Origin: Paracoccaceae bacterium
Lineage (GTDB): Bacteria; Pseudomonadota; Alphaproteobacteria; Rhodobacterales; Rhodobacteraceae
Direction: 5' to 3'
Assembly (NCBI GenBank): GCA_015485015.1
Contig: WFUK01000365.1
Location: forward strand, 1 to 6,035
Length of the DNA: 6,035 bases
Of the stretch, positions 1-5,363 are shown piece by piece (within the stretch, counting starts at the first letter, position 1; the number at the start of each line of letters is the position of its first letter). Both the position numbers and the translations under genes were made by a program. The notes under the pieces are model-generated. The model did not search any database and was not told the origin of the DNA. It worked only from the letters and a program-made list of their open reading frames with translations.

Positions 1-5
1 AGGCT

Positions 6-455
6 TTAGCTCTCGGGCGCACGGTATTTCTCGTGGCAGCTTTTGCAGGTGGCGGCGATGGCCCCGAAAAGCGGGAGGAAGCTGTCCAGATCAGCGGGGT
101 CAGCGTCCAGCGTGGCTTGCAGGGCGTTGATCATCTGGCCCATCTGGGCATCGAAATCCGATCCGGCGGCCCAGATTTCGGGCTTGGCGCGGGTTTCTTC
201 GCCCATATCCATGCTATCTGCAAAAAGCGGCCGCGCGGCAATGGCATTGTTGAGCATGATTTCCACCGCCGAGAAAACCGCAAAATCATCATAGGCGGTT
301 TTGCCTTGGGCCATGCCCCCGAGGCTGCGCATCTGCCCCCCGATTTCCTTCATCGCGGCTTTTCGCTGCGATATCGGCGAATGGGCGGCGGCATAGGCGC
401 TGGCGGCCAGAACGATGGCCGAAACGGTAATAATGGCGGTTTTTCTAATATTCAT
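6..455 (-). CDS. Class II c-type cytochrome (cytochrome c'/c-556 family), exported
   Basis: This 149-residue protein is a periplasmic monoheme cytochrome of the four-helix-bundle class II family. Residues 1-22 form a Sec signal peptide: a basic MNIRK start, a hydrophobic core, and an A-Y-A cleavage motif at 20-22. The single heme site CKSCH is at 137-141, close to the C terminus, which is diagnostic of class II (class I cytochromes carry it near the N terminus). Near the mature N terminus, R31 and M35 lie in the helix pattern RKAAMKEIGGQM typical of the family; M35 sits where the distal or axial residue is expected. I-W at 94-95 and F101 fit the usual third-helix pattern. The mature length of about 127 residues is normal. 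The ATG at 455-453 is preceded by a GGGGAGAG ribosome site at 467-460. Family members bind NO or CO, or carry electrons. The fold is secure; the function (NO handling versus electron transfer) is open. It lies downstream of moaA on the same strand, 125 bases away. Confidence 0.93.
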   Translation of the reverse strand: MNIRKTAIITVSAIVLAASAYAAAHSPISQRKAAMKEIGGQMRSLGGMAQGKTAYDDFAVFSAVEIMLNNAIAARPLFADSMDMGEETRAKPEIWAAGSDFDAQMGQMINALQATLDADPADLDSFLPLFGAIAATCKSCHEKYRAPES

Positions 456-580
456 TGGTCTCTCCCCTTGGTTTATCCCAGTAGTATTCCGTAAAATACC
501 CCGTTCTGTCTATCCGCTGCCGCTGGTTGCACGCCAAAGAGAGATCACGTTTTGGTTATCTGGCGCGCGGGAGAGGCGCG
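456..580. other. Gap between moaA and the cytochrome gene, no gene seen
   Basis: This 125-base stretch is AT-richer in the middle and holds a weak 5-base inverted repeat GTATT/AATAC (484-488 and 495-499). A very short GC stem (564-568 with 576-580) directly follows the moaA stop on the minus strand but lacks a U tract. Either separate transcription or read-through from moaA is possible; no convincing promoter is visible. Confidence 0.4.
460..467 (-). promoter_or_regulatory. Ribosome binding site of the cytochrome gene
   Basis: On the minus strand, GGGGAGAG lies 4 bases before the ATG at 455. It is purine-rich and well placed, and it supports this start, which also gives a complete signal peptide. 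Confidence 0.6.
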
Positions 581-1588
581 TCAGCCGCCGGTATGGTTCA
601 TATGTCGGGTCATTTCACCGGCTATTTTCTGCCGTGAATAATCAAAATCATGGCCTTTGGGCTTGCGGGCAATGGCGGCCAGAATGGCGGCGTTCAGCGC
701 CTCGTTGCCCTCGTGGTCCCGCAGCGCGGCGCGCAGGTCGGCCTCGTCTTCCTGCCCGAGGCACATATAGAGCTGGCCGGTGCAGGTCAGCCGCACCCGA
801 TTACAGCTTTCGCAGAAATTATGGGTGAGGGGCGTGATAAAGCCCACCCGCCCGCCGGTTTCGCCAATGCGCACATATTTTGCCGGCCCGCCGGTGTTGA
901 GCGCGATATCCTCCACCGCCCAGCGGCTTTCGAGCTGTTTGCGCACATCGCTTAGCGGCCAATATTGGTCCAGCCGGTCCGCGTCGCCCATATCGCCCAT
1001 CGGCATCACCTCGATCCACGTAAGATCAAAGCCGCGCCCCCCGCACCATTCCACCATATCATGCAGCTCGTCATCATTGGTGCCTTTCAGCGCCACAGCG
1101 TTGATCTTGATCTTGATGCCGGCTTTATCGGCGGCATCCACCCCGTCCATCACCTGCCTGAATTTGCCCCAGCGGGTGATTTCCTTGAATTTGGCCTCGT
1201 TTAGCGTGTCGAGCGAGACATTGATCCGCCGCACCCCCGCATCATATAGAGGCTGGGCAAAGCGGCCAAGCTGCGAGCCGTTGGTGGTGAGCGTCAGCTC
1301 TTTTAACGCGCCACTGGCCAGATGGCGGGACATGCTGTCAAAAAACGTCATAATGCCCTTGCGCACCAAGGGTTCGCCGCCGGTTATGCGCAGCTTGGAA
1401 ACTCCCATATCAACAAAAGCGCTGCACATCCGGTCCAGCTCTTCCAGCGTCAGCAGCTCCTTTTTGGGTAAAAAGGTCATATCTTCCGACATGCAATAAT
1501 AGCAGCGAAAATCGCAACGGTCCGTGACCGAAACGCGAAGATAGGAAACGGCGCGCTGGAAGGGATCTATTAGCTGGGGAGCAGACAT
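581..1588 (-). CDS. moaA: GTP 3',8-cyclase MoaA (molybdenum cofactor synthesis)
   Basis: This 335-residue radical SAM enzyme converts GTP to (8S)-3',8-cyclo-7,8-dihydroGTP, the first step of molybdopterin synthesis, in the cytoplasm; MoaC acts next. The radical SAM cluster motif CxxxCxxC is C25, C29, C32 (CDFRCYYC), followed by GGEP at 70-73 and TTNG at 101-104. The C-terminal 4Fe-4S cluster that binds GTP is C259, C262 and C276, with the conserved R264 and R266 between them. The protein ends in Gly-Gly (334-335), the conserved tail of functional MoaA. Length matches the family. The reading frame is open for a further 100 codons upstream, but the ATG at 1588 is chosen because it starts just before the conserved domain and has AAAGG 7 bases upstream; the upstream stretch is arginine/proline-rich and overlaps the divergent gene. 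No other moa, moe or mob genes are in the window. Confidence 0.97.
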   Translation of the reverse strand: MSAPQLIDPFQRAVSYLRVSVTDRCDFRCYYCMSEDMTFLPKKELLTLEELDRMCSAFVDMGVSKLRITGGEPLVRKGIMTFFDSMSRHLASGALKELTLTTNGSQLGRFAQPLYDAGVRRINVSLDTLNEAKFKEITRWGKFRQVMDGVDAADKAGIKIKINAVALKGTNDDELHDMVEWCGGRGFDLTWIEVMPMGDMGDADRLDQYWPLSDVRKQLESRWAVEDIALNTGGPAKYVRIGETGGRVGFITPLTHNFCESCNRVRLTCTGQLYMCLGQEDEADLRAALRDHEGNEALNAAILAAIARKPKGHDFDYSRQKIAGEMTRHMNHTGG

Positions 1589-1595
1589 TTTGAGG

Positions 1596-1600
1596 CCTTT
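1596..1600 (-). promoter_or_regulatory. Ribosome binding site deciding the moaA start
   Basis: On the minus strand AAAGG is followed by 7 bases and the ATG at 1588. This favours the 335-residue MoaA over the much longer open frame that begins at 1888. Confidence 0.55.
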
Positions 1601-1610
1601 CGTTTTGGTT

Positions 1611-1639
1611 AGTCTAGGTCGGTTACAATATGGTTGCAA
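1611..1639 (-). promoter_or_regulatory. Candidate sigma-70 promoter of moaA
   Basis: On the minus strand TTGCAA (1639-1634) and TAGACT (1616-1611) are separated by 17 bases; each matches 4 of 6 consensus positions. Transcription would begin near 1604, giving a short leader of about 16 bases that contains the ribosome site. The -35 hexamer is a perfect palindrome and is shared with the divergent candidate promoter. Predicted by eye only. Confidence 0.4.
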
Positions 1640-1663
1640 GGGGCGGCCCCGCGCCGCTAAAGT
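1634..1663 (+). promoter_or_regulatory. Candidate sigma-70 promoter of the acyl-CoA synthetase gene
   Basis: TTGCAA (1634-1639) and TAAAGT (1658-1663) are separated by 18 bases, each 4 of 6 to consensus. The start of transcription would be near 1670, about 20 bases before the ATG at 1690. If correct, the earlier in-frame ATG at 1630 cannot be the start. Predicted by eye only. Confidence 0.33.
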
Positions 1664-1689
1664 ACGGGCAGCAGCGAAAAGGGCGGGAT

Positions 1690-3294
1690 ATGAGAGCGGA
1701 AACTCTGGTGCAAAATACCGGCGATTGGGCCGCGATGCGGGCGGCGTTTCGCTGGCCGGATCCGGCGCGATACAATATCGCCGAGCAGATCTGCGAACGC
1801 TGGGCGCGGGCCGAGCCGGACCGCGTGGCGCTGATCTATATCCGCCCCGATGGCGAGCGCCGCGATTACACCTATATCCAGCTTTCAAGGGCTTCCTCGC
1901 GCTTGGCCAACGCGCTGGCGGCGCATGGGCTGGGGCGCGGAGATCGCTGCGCAGTGCTGCTGCCGCAAACCCCCGAAACCATTTTAACGCATCTGGCTTG
2001 CTATAAGCTCGGCGCGGTCGCGGTGCCGCTATTCACGCTTTTTGGCGAGGACGGCCTGCGCTACCGTTTGCAAAATTCCGGCGCAAAAGCCGTGGTCACA
2101 GATGGCGCCAACCTGCACAAGCTGTTGAACATCCGTGATGATCTGCCCGCGCTGGAGGCGATCTATTCGATCGATCAGCGTGAAAGCGGGGTGCGCGGAT
2201 TTTGGCAAGAATTAGGCAAGGCGAAAGACGCTTGCGAGATGGCCGATACCACCCTGAATGATCCGGCCTTCATCAGCTATACCAGCGGCACTACCGGCCC
2301 GCCAAAGGGGGCGCTGCACGGGCATAAGGTGCTGCTCGGGCATTTGCCGGGGGTCGAAAGCCACCATAATTTCCTGCCGCAAAAGGGCGATAGGCTCTGG
2401 ACGCCCGCCGATTGGGCCTGGATGGGCGGGCTGACCAATGTGATGATGCCGGCGCTCAATTACGGCGTGCCGCTGGTGGCGCACCGGATGGCGAAATTTG
2501 ACCCCGACGAGGCCTTTGCCCTGATCGCGCGAGAGGGTATTCGCAATGCGTTTTTGCCGCCCACAGCGCTGAAGCTGATGCGGCAAAGCACGGTTGATCC
2601 GGTGGATATGCGCTCGGTCGGTTCGGGCGGTGAGGCCTTGGGGGCCGAGCTGCTGGACTGGGGCCGCGCGCGGCTTGGCACTACGATCAATGAATTTTAT
2701 GGCCAGACCGAATGTAATCTTGTGCTGGGGAATAGTCATGAGGCTTTTGCCCCGCGCGCTGGCTCGACAGGCAAGGCAACTATCGGGGCGGAGGTGGCGA
2801 TCCTTGGCGAGGATGGGCGGCCTTTGCCCATGGGCGAAAGCGGCGAGATCGCGGTGAAGCGCGGCATTCCGCAGATGTTTCTTGAATATTGGCAGCAGCC
2901 CGGGAAAACCGCCGAGAAATTTGTCGGGGAATGGATGCTGACGGGGGATGTCGGGCATCAGGACGAAGACGGCTATTTCCACTTTTCGGCGCGCTCGGAT
3001 GATGTGATTACCTCCTCGGGCTACCGGATCGGGCCCTCCGAGATCGAGGATTGCCTGGTAGGGCATCCAAGTGTTGCGATGGCGGCGGTGATCGGGGTGC
3101 CGGATGAACTGCGCACCGAAGTGGTGAAGGCTTTTGTGGTGCTGAAAGGGCCGGGCGACGAGGCGCTGAAACGCGAGCTGATCCTGCGGGTGCGCGAGCG
3201 GATTTCGCCGCATGTCGCCCCGCGCGAGGTGGAATTTATCGAGGCGTTGCCGATGACGGCAACCGGCAAAATCATGCGGCGAAAGCTAAAGTAG
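1690..3294 (+). CDS. AMP-forming acyl-CoA synthetase (ANL superfamily), substrate unknown
   Basis: This 534-residue cytoplasmic ligase would activate a carboxylic acid with ATP and CoA through an acyl-AMP intermediate. The ATP-binding P-loop [11 protein letters not shown] is at 197-207. The aromatic adenine-site motif NEFYGQTE is at 334-341. The core/C-terminal hinge region has D420 (TGD) binding the ribose and R435 within the SARSDDVI stretch, followed by [10 protein letters not shown] at 444-453. The adenylation lysine is K527 in TATGK near the C terminus. The substrate-side ADWAWMGGL at 240-248 resembles medium-chain and aryl acyl-CoA synthetases. Full length for the family. The frame is open from an ATG at 1630, but those 20 residues look unconserved and overlap the promoter region, so the ATG at 1690, after a purine-rich AAAAGGGCGGG, is preferred. 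It is divergent from moaA and convergent with the valine genes; a role with short- or medium-chain acids is inference. Confidence 0.9.
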   Translation: MRAETLVQNTGDWAAMRAAFRWPDPARYNIAEQICERWARAEPDRVALIYIRPDGERRDYTYIQLSRASSRLANALAAHGLGRGDRCAVLLPQTPETILTHLACYKLGAVAVPLFTLFGEDGLRYRLQNSGAKAVVTDGANLHKLLNIRDDLPALEAIYSIDQRESGVRGFWQELGKAKDACEMADTTLNDPAFISYTSGTTGPPKGALHGHKVLLGHLPGVESHHNFLPQKGDRLWTPADWAWMGGLTNVMMPALNYGVPLVAHRMAKFDPDEAFALIAREGIRNAFLPPTALKLMRQSTVDPVDMRSVGSGGEALGAELLDWGRARLGTTINEFYGQTECNLVLGNSHEAFAPRAGSTGKATIGAEVAILGEDGRPLPMGESGEIAVKRGIPQMFLEYWQQPGKTAEKFVGEWMLTGDVGHQDEDGYFHFSARSDDVITSSGYRIGPSEIEDCLVGHPSVAMAAVIGVPDELRTEVVKAFVVLKGPGDEALKRELILRVRERISPHVAPREVEFIEALPMTATGKIMRRKLK

Positions 3295-3346
3295 GATGGG
3301 GTTTTACCCCACCACTGCGCTATTGGTGGGTTAAAATCCACGCTAC
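3291..3346. repeat. Imperfect 23-base inverted repeat, REP-like palindrome or bidirectional terminator
   Basis: The arms 3291-3314 and 3324-3346 are imperfect reverse complements, read as GTAGGATGGGGTTTTACCCC then ACCA against GTAGCGTGGATTTTAACCCA then CCA, around a 9-base loop (3315-3323). The stop codon TAG of the acyl-CoA synthetase (3292-3294) lies inside the left arm. Each arm also contains a smaller self-complementary core (GGGGTTTTACCCC on the left; TGGGTTAAAATCCA on the right). I associate GTGGGTTAAAACCCAC-type palindromes with dispersed intergenic elements in Rhodobacteraceae; that is recollection. It could also end transcription from both convergent genes. Confidence 0.7.
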
Positions 3347-3354
3347 GGCGCTGG

Positions 3355-3399
3355 CTTGCAACGGGTGGTCTTGCAGGGTCTCATTTTGCACGGGCTGGA
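3355..3399. repeat. Three degenerate 15-base tandem units
   Basis: TTGCA recurs at 3356, 3371 and 3386, exactly 15 bases apart, each followed by a G-rich tract (ACGGGTGG, GGGTC, CGGGCTGG). Only the first six or so bases are well conserved. It may be a relic of a duplicated intergenic element or chance. Confidence 0.35.
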
Positions 3400-3405
3400 G
3401 CGAAA

Positions 3406-3442
3406 GCCGAGGTCGCGCGGGGTTGACCCCCGCGCCCTCGGC
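3406..3442 (-). terminator. GC-rich hairpin downstream of mmsB, possible terminator of the valine operon
   Basis: GCCGAGG (3406-3412) pairs with 3436-3442 and GCGCGGGG (3415-3422) pairs with 3428-3435, with a 2-base bulge (3413-3414) and a 5-base loop (3423-3427). That is 15 pairs, nearly all G-C. It lies 25 bases after the mmsB stop on the minus strand and is followed there by only a short TTT run (3405-3403 gives TTT), so it is terminator-like but not a classical U-tract terminator. Confidence 0.5.
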
Positions 3443-3466
3443 CTTGGTGCTTACCATAAGGGCGGG

Positions 3467-4327
3467 CTAACCGCGCGGCATCGCGGATAGACGCGGCAGC
3501 ATAGCGGAAAAATCCTTGCCCATGCCATCTTCGCCCTCGACAAATTTTGCGTATTCCTGTGTGGCCTGTTCGCCCAAGGGGGTGGCGGCGCCCACAGCCT
3601 CGGCGGCTTGCTGGGAGAGGCGCAGGTCTTTCAGCATGAGTTCAGCCGCAAAACCGGGCTGATACCCGTTATCGGCGGGAGAATTGGGGCCTATGCCTTC
3701 GGCTGGGCAATAGGCGTTCATGCTCCAGGAATAGCCGGACGAGGTGCTGACCACATCAAACATCTTTTGGCGATCAAGGCCGAGCTTGTCGGCCAAGGCA
3801 AAAGCCTCGCAGGTGACGATCATGGTGGCACCAAGGATCATATTATTGCAGATTTTGGCGGCTTGCCCCGCGCCGCTTTCGCCGCAATGCACCGCCTTTT
3901 GGCCCATAATATCAAATAGCGGTTCGGCGATTTTGAAGGCCGCCACGCTGCCCCCCGCCATGAAGGTCAGCGTGCCGGCATCGGCCCCGCCAATGCCGCC
4001 GGATACCGGCGCATCGACGCTAAGCGGCCAATCGGCGGCCACCGCGCGGGCGCTTTCGACATCTACCGTCGAGCAATCGATAAAGCAGGCCTCGGGGCTT
4101 AGGGCGGGGATCACTTCCGCCGCCACCGCCCGCAGGATTTGCCCGTTGGGCAGCATGGTGATGATCACATCCGCGCCGGATGCCGCCCCGGCGCTGCTGC
4201 TGGCCTGCGCCACGCCCGCAACGCTTACACCCGCCACATCAAACCCTGTGACCTCATGCCCTGCGCTGGCTAAATTACGGGCCATATGGCCACCCATATT
4301 GCCCAAGCCGATAAACCCGATTTTCAT
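3467..4327 (-). CDS. mmsB: 3-hydroxyisobutyrate dehydrogenase MmsB
   Basis: This 286-residue cytoplasmic enzyme oxidises 3-hydroxyisobutyrate to methylmalonate semialdehyde with NAD+, the step before MmsA in valine degradation. The N-terminal Rossmann fold carries GLGNMG at 7-12, and the acidic D30 at the end of the second strand (GFD) favours NAD+ over NADP+. The family substrate motif DAPVSGG is at 105-111, K158 in the GAGQAAKICNN stretch is the catalytic lysine, and N162 lies one turn after it. The C-terminal all-alpha domain with FAAELMLKDL (226-235) matches the beta-hydroxyacid dehydrogenase family. Length is normal. The ATG at 4327 follows AAAGGAAA, whose first bases overlap the stop codon of the preceding gene, giving a 10-base gap and probable translational coupling. 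The genes upstream (hydrolase, acyl-CoA dehydrogenase) make the specific identity stronger than motif alone. Confidence 0.95.
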   Translation of the reverse strand: MKIGFIGLGNMGGHMARNLASAGHEVTGFDVAGVSVAGVAQASSSAGAASGADVIITMLPNGQILRAVAAEVIPALSPEACFIDCSTVDVESARAVAADWPLSVDAPVSGGIGGADAGTLTFMAGGSVAAFKIAEPLFDIMGQKAVHCGESGAGQAAKICNNMILGATMIVTCEAFALADKLGLDRQKMFDVVSTSSGYSWSMNAYCPAEGIGPNSPADNGYQPGFAAELMLKDLRLSQQAAEAVGAATPLGEQATQEYAKFVEGEDGMGKDFSAMLPRLSAMPRG

Positions 4328-4331
4328 GGCA

Positions 4332-4340
4332 TTTCCTTTA
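4332..4340 (-). promoter_or_regulatory. mmsB ribosome binding site overlapping the upstream stop codon
   Basis: On the minus strand TAAAGGAAA contains the TAA stop of the hydrolase gene (4340-4338) and an AGGA core 4-8 bases before the mmsB ATG. Ribosomes ending one gene would sit on the start signal of the next. Confidence 0.6.
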
Positions 4341-5363
4341 TAGTTTTAGCGCGTCGGCCCCGAGAGGCATCAGCATTTGGCTAACTTTCAGCGGCGTAAC
4401 CTCCTCCAAGGTGGCGGGGTTCCACTGCGGATTCCGGTCTTTGTCAATGATCGCGGCGCGAATGCCCTCGACAAAATCCCCCTCCGAGGCCGAGCGATGG
4501 GTGAAGCGATATTCCATGCCCAAGGTCGCTTCGATGCTATCCAGCCCCCGCGCGCGGCGCACCAGTTCCAGTGTGCATTCCACCGAAACCGGACAATTGC
4601 GCCGCAGCGCCTTTTCGGCGGCTTGCTCCCATGGGGTGCCGGTAAAGCCGCGGATAATATCGGCCACGGTCCGGCCATTAAAGCAGCGGTCGATCTGGTC
4701 TTGATCGGCCATTAAAGTGGCCATCGGGCCAGAGGTGCCGGTGGAATCAATCAGGCTTGGATTGCCGGTATCCTCAAGGAATTTGATCAGCACCGGCCAC
4801 TCGGCGCGTGGTATAAAATAATCGGCAAAACCGGCATAGATGGCATTTCCGGCATCCATGCGCGCGGCGGTGCAGCCGATAAATTCGCCGACACGACCGG
4901 GCGCGCGGGCCAAGAGCCATGAGCCGCCCACATCCGGCACCAGCCCGATCGAGCATTCCGGCATCGCGATCTGGGAGTTTTCGCAGACAATCCGGTGCGA
5001 GCCGTGGCAGGAAATGCCGACACCGCCGCCCATGGTAAAGCCCTGCATGAAGGCGACATAGGGTTTGGGGAAGTTAAACAGCTTGGCGTTCATGCGGTAT
5101 TCATCACGCCAGAATTTGCGGCCATATTCGAAATCACCGGCCTTGGCGGTGTCATACATTTGCTGGATATCGCCACCGGCGCAAAAGGCGCGGTCGCCCT
5201 CGGCGTCAATCACCACCAGCTTAACGGCGGGGTCAACGGCCCATTCGTCCAGTGCTTTTTCAACCGTCAGCGCCATTTCATAGGTCAGGGCGTTTAGCGC
5301 CTCGGGGCGGGTGAGGGTGATCCGGCCTGCTTTGCCGGTTATGCGAATGTCAATGTCAGCCAT
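4338..5363 (-). CDS. 3-hydroxyisobutyryl-CoA hydrolase (enoyl-CoA hydratase/isomerase fold)
   Basis: This 341-residue crotonase-fold enzyme most likely releases 3-hydroxyisobutyrate from its CoA thioester, supplying the MmsB next door. The oxyanion hole is formed by FCAGGD (60-65) and MGGGVG (111-116). E136 (MPEC) and D144 (PDVGGS) are spaced 8 residues apart, the spacing of the catalytic pair in human HIBCH. Other hydrolase-type signatures are KFWRDEYRMN (83-92), IGLVPDVGGSWLLAR (139-153) and the C-terminal DFVEGIRAAIIDKDRNPQW (296-314). At 341 residues it is longer than a true enoyl-CoA hydratase (about 260) and matches hydrolases, so the common label 'enoyl-CoA hydratase' would be misleading. 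The ATG at 5363 overlaps the end of the acyl-CoA dehydrogenase gene by 8 bases and has AAAGGAG 7 bases upstream. The methacrylyl-CoA hydratase is not visible in the window. Confidence 0.92.
   Translation of the reverse strand: MADIDIRITGKAGRITLTRPEALNALTYEMALTVEKALDEWAVDPAVKLVVIDAEGDRAFCAGGDIQQMYDTAKAGDFEYGRKFWRDEYRMNAKLFNFPKPYVAFMQGFTMGGGVGISCHGSHRIVCENSQIAMPECSIGLVPDVGGSWLLARAPGRVGEFIGCTAARMDAGNAIYAGFADYFIPRAEWPVLIKFLEDTGNPSLIDSTGTSGPMATLMADQDQIDRCFNGRTVADIIRGFTGTPWEQAAEKALRRNCPVSVECTLELVRRARGLDSIEATLGMEYRFTHRSASEGDFVEGIRAAIIDKDRNPQWNPATLEEVTPLKVSQMLMPLGADALKL

Noticed and set aside
484..499. GTATT-N6-AATAC as a regulator site upstream of the cytochrome
   Set aside because: Five-base arms in an AT-rich patch are easily met by chance, and it does not match the FNR/NNR-type TTGAT-N4-ATCAA pattern.
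780..1499. 239-codon open frame on the plus strand opposite moaA
   Set aside because: Serine-rich low-complexity shadow of moaA with no domain signature and no convincing ribosome site.
1630..1689. Upstream ATG adding 20 residues to the acyl-CoA synthetase
   Set aside because: The added residues are basic and unlike the family N terminus, the ATG lies within the candidate promoter, and the purine-rich run before 1690 supports the later start.
1589..1888. N-terminal extension of MoaA by 100 residues
   Set aside because: The extension is Arg/Pro/Ala-rich, overlaps the divergent synthetase gene and its promoter region, and the ATG at 1588 has a good ribosome site and gives the normal family length.
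2212..3213. 333-codon open frame on the minus strand within the acyl-CoA synthetase gene
   Set aside because: It is antisense to a gene with a complete set of catalytic motifs; its translation is rich in His, Arg and Pro, as expected of a shadow frame in GC-rich DNA, and shows no recognisable domain.
3295..3426. Read-through of the synthetase TAG into a 43-codon extension
   Set aside because: The synthetase already ends in the canonical [10 protein letters not shown] tail, and the extension is made of inverted repeat and GC hairpin sequence; nothing suggests stop-codon recoding.
3608..4343. Plus-strand open frames opposite mmsB (3608-3919 and 3744-4343)
   Set aside because: They are antisense to a fully supported dehydrogenase, overlap each other in different frames, and lack domain features.
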